Of a stretch of 64,000 bases of DNA, positions 50,402-59,942 are shown in pieces (positions within the stretch are counted from its first letter, which is position 1; each line of letters starts with the position of its first letter). The notes beneath the pieces were generated by a model, which was not told the DNA's origin, made no database searches, and saw only the letters and a list, made by a program, of their open reading frames with translations. The stretch is from assembly GCF_014698995.1 (NCBI RefSeq), contig NZ_JACWZZ010000001.1, forward strand, positions 310,001 through 374,000. The letters are read 5' to 3'. Origin of the DNA: Hymenobacter duratus (lineage in GTDB: Bacteria; Bacteroidota; Bacteroidia; Cytophagales; Hymenobacteraceae). The translations under genes and the position numbers were made by a program.

Positions 50402-52051
50402 TCAACCAATTTTGCGGGCCGTGTTGATGACGTTGACGCCATTGAAGCGCGTGGTGCTGGAGCCGTGACTTACGGCCGAAACCTGGCTGGGCTGGCCTTT
50501 GCCATCGAAGAACGAGCCGAACAACCGGTAGTCCGACTGGTCGCAGATGGCGGCGCAGCTGTTCCAGAACTCTACTGTGTTGGTCTGGTAGGCCACGTCT
50601 TCGAGCATGCCGGCAATTTTGCCTTTCTCGATGGCGTAGAACACCGTGCCACCAAACTGGGAATTGTAGCGCTGCTGGTCGATGGAGAACGAGCCGCGGC
50701 CGGCAATGTAGATGCCTTTGTCCACCTTGCTGATCATCTCATCCACGCTCAGCTTCTCTTTGCCGGGCAGCAGGCTGATGTTGGCCATGCGCTGGAACTG
50801 CACATCCTGCCACGACTGCGAATAGGAGCAGCCGTCGGAGTGGTCCTGGTTCACGATGTGCGCCTGGTCGCGGGTTTTCTGATAATCCACCAACCTGCCC
50901 TCCTTGATGATATCCCACTGGCCGGTTTTCACGCCTTCGTCGTCGTAGCCGACAGCGCCGAGGCTGCCGGGCTGCGTTTTGTCGGCTACAATGTTCACGA
51001 GCTTCGAGCCGTAGGGCGCGTTCTTCGCCTTCCATTCCAGTGTAGCGAAGCTGGTGCCAGCGTAGTTGGCTTCGTAGCCCAGCACGCGGTCCAGCTCGGT
51101 GGCGTGCCCGATGCTTTCGTGGATAGTCAGACCCAGGTGGTTGGGGTCGAGCACCAAGTCATATTTGCCGGGTACCACGCTTTTCGCCGTCAGCTTTTCC
51201 TTGGCCTGTTTGGCGGCCAGGGCGGCATCTTCCAGCATGTCGTAGGAGTTGCGGTAGCCTATCAGGCCCGTGCCGACGGGCCCGTTAATCCGGTCGGCGG
51301 CTTTCGGCGTGAGGTACTCGTAGCCCAGGCCCATGGGTGCGCTCAGGCCCTCCCGGGTCCGGAATTTGCCCGAAGCCCGGTCGATGGCCGTGACGCCGAA
51401 CGTGGGCCAGATGCGGTGAATGTCCTGGTCGATGTAGGAGCCGTCTGTGCTGGCGAAATACTTCTGCTCGTTGATCTGGAACAGGGCCGAATTCACGAAC
51501 GAAGCGCCGTTGTCCAGCGCTTTGGCGTTGGCGGCTAGCAGCAGATCTACCTTCTCCTTCACGGGTACCTCGAAAGAGTTTTTCTCAATCGGGGTTTTCC
51601 AGGATACCTCACCGTAGCCTTTCTGCGGGGCCAGCTTCACCTGGTCTTTCTGCACTTTGGCGTTGGCCTTGGCAATCTGGACAGCGAGTTGCGCGGCTTT
51701 GGCCATGCCAGCTTCCGTTACGGTATTGGTAGCCGCGAAGCCCCAGGTACCATTGGCAATAACCCGCACGCCTGCACCGTAGCTTTCGCCGCTGGCAATG
51801 TTCTGCACCTGCTTTTCGCGGGTGAAAATGCTCTGGTTCAGGTAGCGCCCGATACGCACGTCGGCGTAGGATGCGCCGGCCGACTTAGCGGCATTCAGAG
51901 CCGCATCGGCCAGGCGCTTCTTGATGGCCGGGTCCACGGCCTCGAGCAGGCGGGCCGGGTCTACGGGCGAGCTGGCCAACCCCGGAATGGAGGGCAGGAA
52001 CAGGGCGCCGGTTGCCAGGCCGGTGAGGCCCACAAATTCGCGTCGTTTCAA
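50402..52051 (-). CDS. TldD-type protease, copy 3, with Tat-like leader
   Basis: The 549-residue protein starts at the ATG at 52051 (MKRREFVGLTGLATGALFLP), with an RREFVG twin-arginine motif. The zinc motif is HESIGH at 311-316, and a GCSYSQSW block follows near residue 410, where the other copies have GCCY (one Cys replaced by Ser). It is the first gene of the TldD3-PmbA2 unit and adjacent to mcrC on the same strand. Function as in other TldD enzymes; here the export leader is the unusual point. Confidence 0.93.
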   Translation of the reverse strand: MKRREFVGLTGLATGALFLPSIPGLASSPVDPARLLEAVDPAIKKRLADAALNAAKSAGASYADVRIGRYLNQSIFTREKQVQNIASGESYGAGVRVIANGTWGFAATNTVTEAGMAKAAQLAVQIAKANAKVQKDQVKLAPQKGYGEVSWKTPIEKNSFEVPVKEKVDLLLAANAKALDNGASFVNSALFQINEQKYFASTDGSYIDQDIHRIWPTFGVTAIDRASGKFRTREGLSAPMGLGYEYLTPKAADRINGPVGTGLIGYRNSYDMLEDAALAAKQAKEKLTAKSVVPGKYDLVLDPNHLGLTIHESIGHATELDRVLGYEANYAGTSFATLEWKAKNAPYGSKLVNIVADKTQPGSLGAVGYDDEGVKTGQWDIIKEGRLVDYQKTRDQAHIVNQDHSDGCSYSQSWQDVQFQRMANISLLPGKEKLSVDEMISKVDKGIYIAGRGSFSIDQQRYNSQFGGTVFYAIEKGKIAGMLEDVAYQTNTVEFWNSCAAICDQSDYRLFGSFFDGKGQPSQVSAVSHGSSTTRFNGVNVINTARKIG

Positions 52052-52187
52052 AAGAGTAGAAGTTTGGTGATGGAGTTGGAACGGAGGGGTAGTTTAGGCA
52101 GAATAGCCCCGAATTGCAACCTACTGACGCAACTGACGTAGCGGGGCTGCACAAATGCAGAAAACGGCCCGCTATGTTATGAAATTC

Positions 52188-53222
52188 TCAATCCAGAAGC
52201 GCCAGCAAGGCCGCTGAAATCTGCGGCCAGGGCTGCGCCAGGTCCACCGTCACGATGCGGACGGGGTGGCCGCCCAGGGTGTAGCGTACGTCCACAAACT
52301 GCGTGGCGGCCGGGTAAAGCAGAATGCCTTCCAGCTGCTGGCCGGGCTGCGTGGGCTGGTTCTGGAGGTAGGCGTAGAGCTGGTAGAGGTGGGGCGAAAT
52401 CAGCTTCTGCTGGTCGTAGCGGGTGCGAAGTGCCGCGGTATAGTACTTCGTGTCGAGGATGATTTTGCGGTCTGGCGCTTCCAGCGACGTATCCGTAACC
52501 ATAGCGGGCAGCAGCGCCAGCGCTTCCGCCGACTCGGCCTCCGCCTGCCACTGTATGACTTCCGAGGCCACCCGAAACCGGCGCTGCTCCAGACGATAAA
52601 AGTTGCGGACAAACTGCTCAAACAAGCGCGCCATCAGCGCCTCGTCGCGGCGAAAGTCACGGAAGCGGGGGCGGCCAGTAGCCTCCGGCGACGGCAGAGC
52701 ACTGTGGTAAATCAACTCGCATACATTCAGCAGAAACGCCGACAGCCCAGTTGGCCGCAGTCGGCGCACCGCGCGCAGGCTGGCTGCAGAAAGCGGCTGC
52801 GGCGCCATGGCAGCCGGAAACCGGCGTAGCGCCAGCTTTAGGTCGTGGCGGAGGGCAATGGGCAGGGCACGGCTGCGGGCCAGTTGGTGCAAGGTGCCCA
52901 GCAGCAGCTGGCTGAAGGGCGTATCGGGTCCTAGTTCATCAAACTGACACACTGCCCGGCCTTGGGGTAGCAGCTGTTGCGCCAAGGTAGGTGCCAGCAG
53001 CAGGCGCCCGCGCAACTCGGCCAGTTCCTCCGTACGCTCGGTGTAGGCTACCGGCAGGCCCTGTTGCAAAAGCCGTCGGGTACCAGCCAGTAGCACATGA
53101 GCCAACAGTTCCAGCGGCCGATGAAACGGGACGGCTTCTACGGCCAAAAGCTCCGCTCGCTCCGGCAGCCGATTCCAAGCGTAGCAGAGCAGGTAGTAGA
53201 GGTTCTGGATGGGAATCAGCAT
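52188..53222 (-). CDS. mcrC: McrC-type nuclease subunit of an McrBC restriction system
   Basis: The 344-residue protein begins with the McrC-like IPIQNLYYLLCYAWNRL and has a PD-(D/E)xK-type core (VTDTSLE ... KIILDTKYY) near residues 240-260. It should cut DNA when driven by the McrB GTPase. Its gene starts 2 bases after the mcrB stop, so they are cotranslated. McrBC systems restrict DNA with methylated cytosine; the exact target depends on McrB's N-domain. Confidence 0.92.
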   Translation of the reverse strand: MLIPIQNLYYLLCYAWNRLPERAELLAVEAVPFHRPLELLAHVLLAGTRRLLQQGLPVAYTERTEELAELRGRLLLAPTLAQQLLPQGRAVCQFDELGPDTPFSQLLLGTLHQLARSRALPIALRHDLKLALRRFPAAMAPQPLSAASLRAVRRLRPTGLSAFLLNVCELIYHSALPSPEATGRPRFRDFRRDEALMARLFEQFVRNFYRLEQRRFRVASEVIQWQAEAESAEALALLPAMVTDTSLEAPDRKIILDTKYYTAALRTRYDQQKLISPHLYQLYAYLQNQPTQPGQQLEGILLYPAATQFVDVRYTLGGHPVRIVTVDLAQPWPQISAALLALLD

Positions 53223-53224
53223 AG

Positions 53225-54532
53225 CTACCGGGCCAGCAGCTTTTTCTTTTGAGCCGTAGCTTTGGCCGGCTGGTCGAGCCAGTACTCATCCAGCAACGGC
53301 GCAATTTCCTGCTCCAGAATCAGTGTCAGCCACTCCTCAGCCGCAGCCGGGGCTGCTGGCGGCGCGCAGAAGTAGCTGTGCCCGATTCGGAAATCGGGCC
53401 CCAGGTCGGGGTCGTCGGTGATGTTCTGGTTCAGGTCGGTGAGACGCTGGGTGAGGCGCTTCACTACAGCGGCAGGCACGCCTTTTCCGGTTAGGTATTC
53501 CTGCAGCGGTGGCCCAAATTCTGGGGGCATCTCCACGAAGGCGAAACGGCGGCGCAACGCATAGTCCAGCGGCGCAAGGCTGCGGTCGGCTAGGTTCATG
53601 GTCCCGATGAAAAACACGTTTTCGGGTACGAAGAATCGTGGAGCGTCGGCAGGAGCGTAGGGCAGGCGCACAGCGTGGGCGGAGCCGCGCTTATCGGCCT
53701 CCAATAACAGCAGCAGCTCGCCGAAAATGCGGCTTAGGTTGCCTCGGTTTAGCTCGTCAATCAGCAGAAAATAAGGATGCTCCGGCTCCTGGGCAGCTCG
53801 GCGGCAAAAGTCAAGCAGCACGCCGTCCTGCAGCCGGAATGTGCCCTGCGCATCGGGCCGGAAGCCCTGCACAAAGTCTTCGTAGCTGTAGCTGGGATGA
53901 AACTGTACCAGCTCCACGCGGGTGGCATCGGTAGCGCCCAGCTCCAGCCAGGCCAGCCGCCGCGCCAGAAACGTTTTGCCCGTGCCCGGCGAACCCTGCA
54001 GAATCAGGTTGCGGCGTCGGCGCAAGGCAGCCAGGGCTGCATCAAGGCGAGCCTCTGAAATAAAAAGCTCCTGTAATGCCTGCGCCCGTTGGTAGGGCCG
54101 AGAAGGGGGCATGGAATACGCAAAAGCCAGCTCGCTCACGGCATCAGCTTCTAGCTTCACTGCTTGCTTTGGCTGCTTCGGTACTGTTTCGCGGCCGGTG
54201 TAAAGCGCCTGCATGGCCTCTTGGGCGGCTACGTCTCCATCGAGCGGTGAGTTGGCGAGGGTAGGACGCTTGGTGGCAATGGTGAAATCGAGCTGCTCCA
54301 AAACCCGGTTAGTGGCTGCACCAGCCGGCAGGGGCCACGCAGCATCCGGCTGGCCAATAGCCAACTGATAAGCCAGCTTTGCTACAGCGCGCGGGGCATA
54401 GCGCCGACCCCGGTACACCAGGTCATAAACGGTGCTAAGCGGCATACGCGGCCCTTCACGGTCCATCTGGCGCAGGGCGCGCAACACCTGTTCGCGGGTG
54501 AGCTGAGTGGGGTCGAAGTCGGGAATGGGCAT
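53225..54532 (-). CDS. mcrB: McrB-type AAA+ GTPase with ScoMcrA-like N-terminal head
   Basis: The 435-residue protein starts at the ATG at 54532 (MPIPDFDPTQLTREQVLRAL); the longer frame adds 18 non-conserved residues. Residues 1-70 (LTREQVLRALRQMDREG ... STVYDLVYRGRRYAPRAVAKLA) resemble the ScoMcrA-type N-terminal head domain. The AAA+ core has Walker A GSPGTGKT, FHPSYSYEDFVQG, YFLLIDELNRGN (Walker B) and MNLADRS, close to the MNTADRS GTP-binding motif of McrB. It binds GTP and moves DNA for the McrC nuclease. The N-domain sets DNA specificity and is unlike E. coli McrB's. Confidence 0.9.
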   Translation of the reverse strand: MPIPDFDPTQLTREQVLRALRQMDREGPRMPLSTVYDLVYRGRRYAPRAVAKLAYQLAIGQPDAAWPLPAGAATNRVLEQLDFTIATKRPTLANSPLDGDVAAQEAMQALYTGRETVPKQPKQAVKLEADAVSELAFAYSMPPSRPYQRAQALQELFISEARLDAALAALRRRRNLILQGSPGTGKTFLARRLAWLELGATDATRVELVQFHPSYSYEDFVQGFRPDAQGTFRLQDGVLLDFCRRAAQEPEHPYFLLIDELNRGNLSRIFGELLLLLEADKRGSAHAVRLPYAPADAPRFFVPENVFFIGTMNLADRSLAPLDYALRRRFAFVEMPPEFGPPLQEYLTGKGVPAAVVKRLTQRLTDLNQNITDDPDLGPDFRIGHSYFCAPPAAPAAAEEWLTLILEQEIAPLLDEYWLDQPAKATAQKKKLLAR

Positions 54533-54600
54533 TCGGCTAAAAGTACGTGCAAAACGCATCCGTGGCGCGTTTAGCTCCCGAACCACGCAATTTACCGGCC

Positions 54601-54633
54601 CAAAAAAGCCCGGCTACTTGCGTGGCCGGGCTT
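54601..54633 (-). terminator. Terminator for the small Lys-rich gene
   Basis: AAGCCCGGC (54606-54614) pairs with GCCGGGCTT (54625-54633), and on the minus strand six T follow. It lies 18 bases after the stop of the 40-codon gene. Confidence 0.8.
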
Positions 54634-54650
54634 CTCGCTGAGCAGAAGGG

Positions 54651-54773
54651 TTACTTCTGCTGCGTGGTTTTCTTTTTGCCGTCGGGCTTGTCCTTCACGG
54701 TTTCTTCGTTCTTTTTCTCGTCGCGCTTGGTGGCGGGGTCGGTATGCTGGGGCGTGGTGGCAGGTTGAGCCAT
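54651..54773 (-). CDS. Small Lys/Thr-rich protein (40 residues)
   Basis: An ATG at 54773 opens a 40-codon frame (MAQPATTPQHTDPATKRDE ... GKKKTTQQK) that ends with TAA at 54651. It is strongly charged and disordered, with 11 Lys. A T-run hairpin terminator lies directly after it, which supports a gene rather than chance. No known family; it may be a small nucleic-acid-associated or stress protein. Between it and the M1 gene is an AT-rich stretch. Confidence 0.55.
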   Translation of the reverse strand: MAQPATTPQHTDPATKRDEKKNEETVKDKPDGKKKTTQQK

Positions 54774-55069
54774 AGTTGCAGGAGCTTAAGTGGATGGATA
54801 GCCAAGTGTACGGATGTGGTGCGCGGAGGGCTGTCGGGATGGCTAATCATTTCTCTCGGCATAGTCTTCTGTATCCGCCTCACCTATGGAAGAGTGGTAT
54901 AGTTTCCGGATATATCTATTAATTATGTTATTGTTTTATATAGTACCTTGTTTTGCATAGTAGTAACTTGTATGTTTGTCTCAGCATCCCGAAATACTAC
55001 GTGCGCCAGCTGCTACAAGTGCAGCCCGACCTCATTCATCCTGTCTCTCTCTTTCCCATTCCTTACTAC

Positions 55070-57559
55070 ATGAAACAACTACTTACTGCAGCCGGCTGCC
55101 TGCTGGCTACTGCCGCCCTGGCCCAACAAGCTACCCCTGCCACTCCGGCCAATCCGGCGCTGCAGATTTACCGCGCCTCGGCCACCAAATCCAACGACTT
55201 AGTGCACACCAAGCTGGATGTGCGTTTCGACTACGCCAAGCGCTACCTCTACGGTAAGGAATGGGTGACCCTGAAACCGCACGCCTACGCCACCGATTCG
55301 CTGCGTCTTGATGCCAAAGGCATGGACATTAAGTCGGTGGCGCTGGTGAACGGCCAGCAGTTGCAGCCGCTCAAGTTCGACTACACCGACAAGAACAATC
55401 TGCGCATTTACCTGGGCAAGACTATGGCGCCCGGTACCAGCTACACCATCTACATTGAGTATACAGCTAAGCCGGATGAGCTGAAAGCGGAAGGCAGCGC
55501 GGCTATTTCCGATGCCAAAGGCCTGTACTTCATTAACCCAGATAGTGCCGTAGCGGGCAAGCCGGTCCAGATCTGGACGCAAGGCGAGACGGAAGCTTCA
55601 TCGGCCTGGTTCCCAACGATTGATAGGCCCAACCAGAAAACCACCTCGGAAATCAGTCTGACGGTGCCCAGCAAGTATGTCACGCTCAGCAACGGCGCCT
55701 TGGTAAGCCAGACGCCGGCCGGCCCCGGTCTGCGCACCGATACCTGGAAGATGGAGCTGCCCCACGCGCCCTACCTGTTTATGATGGCCGTCGGCGACTT
55801 CAAAATTCATAAGGAAATGTGGCGCGGCAAGGAAGTCAGCTACTACCTCGAGCCGAAGTACGCGCCTTTCGCCAAGCAGATTTTCGGCAACACGCCCGAT
55901 ATGCTGGAGTTCTTTTCTAACCGCCTTGGCGTGGAATACCCGTGGAACAAGTACGCCCAGATTGTGGTGCGCGACTACGTGAGCGGGGCCATGGAAAACA
56001 CGTCGGCGACGCTGCACGGTGATTTTGTGCAGATGACGGACCGCCAGCTGCTGGACCGCGAATACCAAAACGAATCGGTTATTGCCCACGAACTGTTTCA
56101 CCAGTGGTTTGGCGACTACGTGACGGCCGAAAGCTGGAGCAACCTGACCGTGAACGAGTCGATGGCGGACTTCTCAGAAGGGCTTTATGCGGAGCATAAA
56201 TATGGTGCCGACGCCGGCGACTCGCATAACCACCGCAACCTGCGCAACTACCTGCGCAGCCCGGCCGAGGCGCAGAAAAACTTGGTGCGTTTCCACTACG
56301 CCACGCAGGAGGACATGTTTGATTTGGTGAGCTACCAAAAGGGCGGCGCTATTCTGGACATGCTGCGCACCTACCTCGGCGACGACGTGTTCTTCGCCGG
56401 TCTACAAAAATACCTGAAAGACAACGCCTTTGGCAATGGGGAAGCCCACCAGCAGCGCCTGGCGATGGAGGCCGTATCGGGCCAGGATCTGAACTGGTTT
56501 TACAACCAGTGGTATTTCGGCACCGGCCACCCGGTTGTGAGCATCGATTATGCCTGGGATGCGGCCCAGAAGGTGCAGTCCGTGACGGTGAAGCAGACCC
56601 AGCCGGGCCAGCCATTCCAGCTGCCCTTCGCCATTGATTACTACGTGAATGGCAAGCCGCAGCGCCAGCGCGTGATGATGACCCAAGCCACCCAAACCTT
56701 CACGATGCCGCTGACCGCCAAGCCCGACCTGGTGGACGTGGACGCCGAGAAAACGCTGGTGTGGCAGCAAACCGACAATAAGTCGGTAGCCGAGTTTGCC
56801 TACCAGTATGCCCACGCCCCGCTGTATGTGGCGCGCCGCGAAGCCCTACTGGCCGCAGCTGCCAAACAGGACACTGATGCGGCTGCCCGCAAGCTGCTGG
56901 TTGCTGGCCTCAGCGACAAGTTCAACAACCTGCGCATGGTGGCTGCCGAGCGGCTCAAGCTCGACAACAAGGACGTAGCCAAAGCGGCGCTACCCACGCT
57001 TCGCAAGCTGGCCGCTACCGAGAAAGACCCGCACGCCTTGGCTACGATGCTGACTGCCTTGGCCAAAACCAAAGACAAGCGTGATGAGAAGCTCTTCGCG
57101 CAGTTGCTGGCGGGCAGCCAGTCGTACGCGGTGCAGGGAGCGGCCCTGCAGGCGCTGGCGCAGGTGAACCCGAAGCTGGCTCTGAGCAAAGCCCAGGCGT
57201 TGGAAACTTCAGACCAGAACAGCCTGATTCTGGCGGTTGTGGATGTGTATGCCAAAAACGGTGGCCAGCCGCAGTGGAAGTTTGTCCGCGACAAATTCGA
57301 CGCTGCTACCGGCCGCGAGAAGGGCAACTTCTTTGAAGGCATGGGCCTCATGCTGGCCCGTCTCACCGATACGGCGGCTTTCACCGAAGATGTGGACCGT
57401 CTCAAAGGCTTAGCTATTCAGTACAAGCGGTTCGGGGCCGATGAGCCCATTATCGGGATGATGCAGGCTGCTGTGAAGCAACAGGCAGGCACTGCCACAG
57501 CTGTTGCCAATCAGCAGATTGCCGAAAAAGCAATTGCCGAAATTCAGGCTGCTAAATAG
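55070..57559 (+). CDS. M1 family aminopeptidase
   Basis: The 829-residue protein starts at the ATG at 55070, which gives a signal peptide MKQLLTAAGCLLATAALAQQ; the longer frame has an unlikely N-terminus. It has the exopeptidase motif GAMEN near residue 307 and the zinc motif HELFHQWFGDY near 340, followed by the Glu ligand in NESMADFSEG. The C-terminal 220 residues are helical repeats of the M1 type. It should remove N-terminal amino acids from peptides in the periplasm. Single gene, flanked by a bidirectional terminator. Confidence 0.93.
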   Translation: MKQLLTAAGCLLATAALAQQATPATPANPALQIYRASATKSNDLVHTKLDVRFDYAKRYLYGKEWVTLKPHAYATDSLRLDAKGMDIKSVALVNGQQLQPLKFDYTDKNNLRIYLGKTMAPGTSYTIYIEYTAKPDELKAEGSAAISDAKGLYFINPDSAVAGKPVQIWTQGETEASSAWFPTIDRPNQKTTSEISLTVPSKYVTLSNGALVSQTPAGPGLRTDTWKMELPHAPYLFMMAVGDFKIHKEMWRGKEVSYYLEPKYAPFAKQIFGNTPDMLEFFSNRLGVEYPWNKYAQIVVRDYVSGAMENTSATLHGDFVQMTDRQLLDREYQNESVIAHELFHQWFGDYVTAESWSNLTVNESMADFSEGLYAEHKYGADAGDSHNHRNLRNYLRSPAEAQKNLVRFHYATQEDMFDLVSYQKGGAILDMLRTYLGDDVFFAGLQKYLKDNAFGNGEAHQQRLAMEAVSGQDLNWFYNQWYFGTGHPVVSIDYAWDAAQKVQSVTVKQTQPGQPFQLPFAIDYYVNGKPQRQRVMMTQATQTFTMPLTAKPDLVDVDAEKTLVWQQTDNKSVAEFAYQYAHAPLYVARREALLAAAAKQDTDAAARKLLVAGLSDKFNNLRMVAAERLKLDNKDVAKAALPTLRKLAATEKDPHALATMLTALAKTKDKRDEKLFAQLLAGSQSYAVQGAALQALAQVNPKLALSKAQALETSDQNSLILAVVDVYAKNGGQPQWKFVRDKFDAATGREKGNFFEGMGLMLARLTDTAAFTEDVDRLKGLAIQYKRFGADEPIIGMMQAAVKQQAGTATAVANQQIAEKAIAEIQAAK

Positions 57560-57573
57560 TAGGCTTCAACCTT

Positions 57574-57616
57574 CATAAAAAGGCCCTGTAGATTCTCTCT
57601 GCATGGCCTTTTTATG
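57574..57616. terminator. Bidirectional terminator between the M1 gene and the sigma-54 activator
   Basis: CATAAAAAGGCC (57574-57585) pairs with GGCCTTTTTATG (57605-57616), with T and A runs on both strands. It ends both convergent genes. Confidence 0.88.
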
Positions 57617-57627
57617 TGATATTCCGG

Positions 57628-59727
57628 CTACTCTCCAGCCGTAATTGTGCGCCGGATATTCAGCTTTTTCATGCGGGCTTCCAGCGTTTTGGGGTTGATG
57701 TCGAGTAAGGCCGCAGCGCCGTTGGGGCCACTTACGCGGCCGCCGGTACGCTGCAGCGCTGCCAGAATATGGTCGCGCTCCTGCTCTTTCAGCGACTTGA
57801 GCGGCCCGCCGGCTTCCGGGGCCGCCGGAGCCGCCATAGCTGCCGCCGAGAAACCCGCAAACTCCAGAAAAGCCCCCTGACTCACAATAACCGCCTGCTC
57901 CAGCACGTGCTCCAGTTCGCGCACATTGCCGGGCCAGCCATAGTGGCGCAGCGCCTGCAGGTCCCGCTCGCGCAGGCCACGCACCGGCTTGCCCATCCGC
58001 TTGGTGAACCGCTCCAGAAAATGCCGCATCAGGGGCTCGATGTCTTCGGGCCGCTCGCGCAGGGCCGGTAGCTTAATCGGGAAGACGTTGAGGCGGTAGT
58101 ATAGGTCGGCGCGGAAATGGCCGGCCGCCACCTCGTCTTCCAGCACCCGGTTGGTGGCCGCAATAACGCGCACATCAGTCTGGATGACCCGCCGCCCGCC
58201 AATACGCTCAAACTCTTTTTCCTGCAGTACCCGCAGCAGCTTGGCCTGCAGGTCGAGCGGCAATTCGCCCACCTCATCCAGGAAAATAGTGCCACCGTCA
58301 GCCATTTCAAACTTACCGATGCGCCGGTCGTGGGCCCCGGTAAACGCGCCTTTTTCGTGTCCGAATAGCTCACTTTCGATAAGCTGAGCCGGCAGTGCCG
58401 CGCAATTCAGCTTGATTAGGGCCCGCTCGCGCCGTGGTGAAAGGTTGTGCAGTGCTCTGGCTACCAATTCTTTGCCAGTGCCGGTCTCGCCGGTGATGAG
58501 TACCGTGGTATCGGTGGGCGCCACTTGGCCCAGCCGGGTATATACTTGCTGCATGACGCTGCTGCCACCCACAAAATCATCAAGGCGGTCGGCAACCGAG
58601 GTGTTAATTTCGTCGATCAGGTAAGTCCGTTCCCGTTCCAGCTGCGCCCGGAGCGCGTCAATCTGCTCAAAGGCAAACACGTTCTGGATAGCCAGCCGAA
58701 TCTGCGGCACCAGGCTCAGGATGAGCTGCAGCATTTCGTTGGTGAATGCCTGCGGTTGATGGCTGGCCAGAATAAGCGCGGCCGCCTGCTCATCGCCGGT
58801 TTCCAGCAGCGGGGCGCATAGTATCGACTGGGTGCCGCGCGTGTCCCTGATATGGCGCAGCATGGCGTACTGCTCCACCAGCTTGTCAAACTCCGCACCC
58901 ACATACACCCCCGGCCGCGAGAAAAGCGCTGCTACCGCCTTTTTGGCCGCTTCAGAGTCGGGCATACCACCATACCGGCCTTCATCAAGTGGCGCGAAAG
59001 TGCCGTCTGGCTGCTTGCTGAATTCGGCAATAGCCCGCATCGGCGAATCAGGTTCGCGTGCCCGCACTCCGAAGTAGTCGCAGGGCACCACTTGGTTAAT
59101 TTCGGTAGCAATAGCCCGAAACAGTTCACCGCGCTCTTTGATGCTGAGCAGCGCATTGTTCAGGGCCAGTTGCATGGTTTTCTCCTGCTCGCGCCGCGCA
59201 ATTTCCTCGAATGCCAAAGCATTGGTAACGGCCACTGCTACCAGACTGCCAATCTTTTCGAGTAAGTCGGCATCCATATCCGACAACTCGGGGCGGCGGC
59301 GGGCAACCAACGACAGCAGCCCTACCAGACGGCCGCCCGTGCGCAGTGGTACCACGGTAAAATATCGGAGCTGTTCGCTCAGAAGCGCATTAAAGGGCTG
59401 GTGGTCAGGGTAATCTTGTAGCAGTTCCTGCAGGTCGTATTGCTGCAGGTGCCGGGAATGAATAAACCGCTCGATGGGGTTGCCGGCCACCGGCGCCCGC
59501 TCAGGTTTGGAGCCAGGAACATTGGGAAGAAGAATTTCACCTAAGTAGTCGCGCAGAAACACACGGCGGTATTGATGGTCAGCATCAAGCGTAATGATGG
59601 TAATGGCATCGAACGGAAAAATGAGCCGTAGCTTTTCCGTTACGCTCCGGAACAAGCCTTCCTTATCCCGCGACGTGGCAATAGCATCGTTAAGGTATAG
59701 CAGTAAAGAATCGTCCTGATCCGGCAT
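57628..59727 (-). CDS. Sigma-54-dependent transcriptional activator (GAF-GAF-AAA-HTH)
   Basis: The 699-residue protein has two GAF-like sensor regions (about 1-170 and 185-360). The sigma-54 AAA+ domain has Walker A GETGTGKE, the sigma-54-contact loop GAFTGA, Walker [14 protein letters not shown] and the later YYRLNVFPI and GNVRELEH blocks. A C-terminal Fis-type helix-turn-helix ends the protein ([20 protein letters not shown]). It opens sigma-54 promoters using ATP in response to a small molecule bound by GAF. It lies divergent from the TolC-Usp-EmrA-EmrB operon and is its best candidate regulator. Confidence 0.94.
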   Translation of the reverse strand: MPDQDDSLLLYLNDAIATSRDKEGLFRSVTEKLRLIFPFDAITIITLDADHQYRRVFLRDYLGEILLPNVPGSKPERAPVAGNPIERFIHSRHLQQYDLQELLQDYPDHQPFNALLSEQLRYFTVVPLRTGGRLVGLLSLVARRRPELSDMDADLLEKIGSLVAVAVTNALAFEEIARREQEKTMQLALNNALLSIKERGELFRAIATEINQVVPCDYFGVRAREPDSPMRAIAEFSKQPDGTFAPLDEGRYGGMPDSEAAKKAVAALFSRPGVYVGAEFDKLVEQYAMLRHIRDTRGTQSILCAPLLETGDEQAAALILASHQPQAFTNEMLQLILSLVPQIRLAIQNVFAFEQIDALRAQLERERTYLIDEINTSVADRLDDFVGGSSVMQQVYTRLGQVAPTDTTVLITGETGTGKELVARALHNLSPRRERALIKLNCAALPAQLIESELFGHEKGAFTGAHDRRIGKFEMADGGTIFLDEVGELPLDLQAKLLRVLQEKEFERIGGRRVIQTDVRVIAATNRVLEDEVAAGHFRADLYYRLNVFPIKLPALRERPEDIEPLMRHFLERFTKRMGKPVRGLRERDLQALRHYGWPGNVRELEHVLEQAVIVSQGAFLEFAGFSAAAMAAPAAPEAGGPLKSLKEQERDHILAALQRTGGRVSGPNGAAALLDINPKTLEARMKKLNIRRTITAGE

Positions 59728-59893
59728 AGCTCTTTGTTTTCCTTAAATATCAGGATAAAAACGAGTAATTCCTGCTATTTGAGGAAAAAGGAAGCATTCA
59801 ATTTGTTTGCTGTATAATGCTTTGAAAAATTTTTTTCCCTGTTTCAAGATAGTGGGGACGGGTTTTAGCCGACATTAAAACCATTTTAACGTG

Positions 59894-59909
59894 TTGGCAC
59901 ACGGTTGGG
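59894..59909 (+). promoter_or_regulatory. Candidate sigma-54-type promoter before tolC
   Basis: TTGGCAC (59894-59900) followed by ACGG and TTGGG (59905-59909) resembles the sigma-54 consensus TGGCACR-N4-TTGCW. The -24 box TGGCAC is exact, but the -12 box is TTGGG rather than TTGCW and the spacing is one base short. It lies 34 bases before the start at 59943. A 15-base palindrome TTAAAACCATTTTAA (59875-59889) is just upstream. Confidence 0.35.
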
Positions 59910-59942
59910 TAAGTGGCGGGCATTACCAAGTCGTACATCCGT

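Noticed and set aside
49943..51538. A 531-codon plus-strand open frame opposite PmbA2 and TldD3
   Set aside because: It mirrors two clear minus-strand family genes and begins within one and ends in the other. Such long antisense frames are normal in GC-rich DNA, and the protein has no family features. The same holds for the 409-codon frame at 44987-46216 and the 357-codon frame at 46436-47509.
53225..53500. Truncated mcrB
   Set aside because: All AAA+ motifs and a head domain are present, and the length of about 435 residues fits McrB proteins with a short N-domain.
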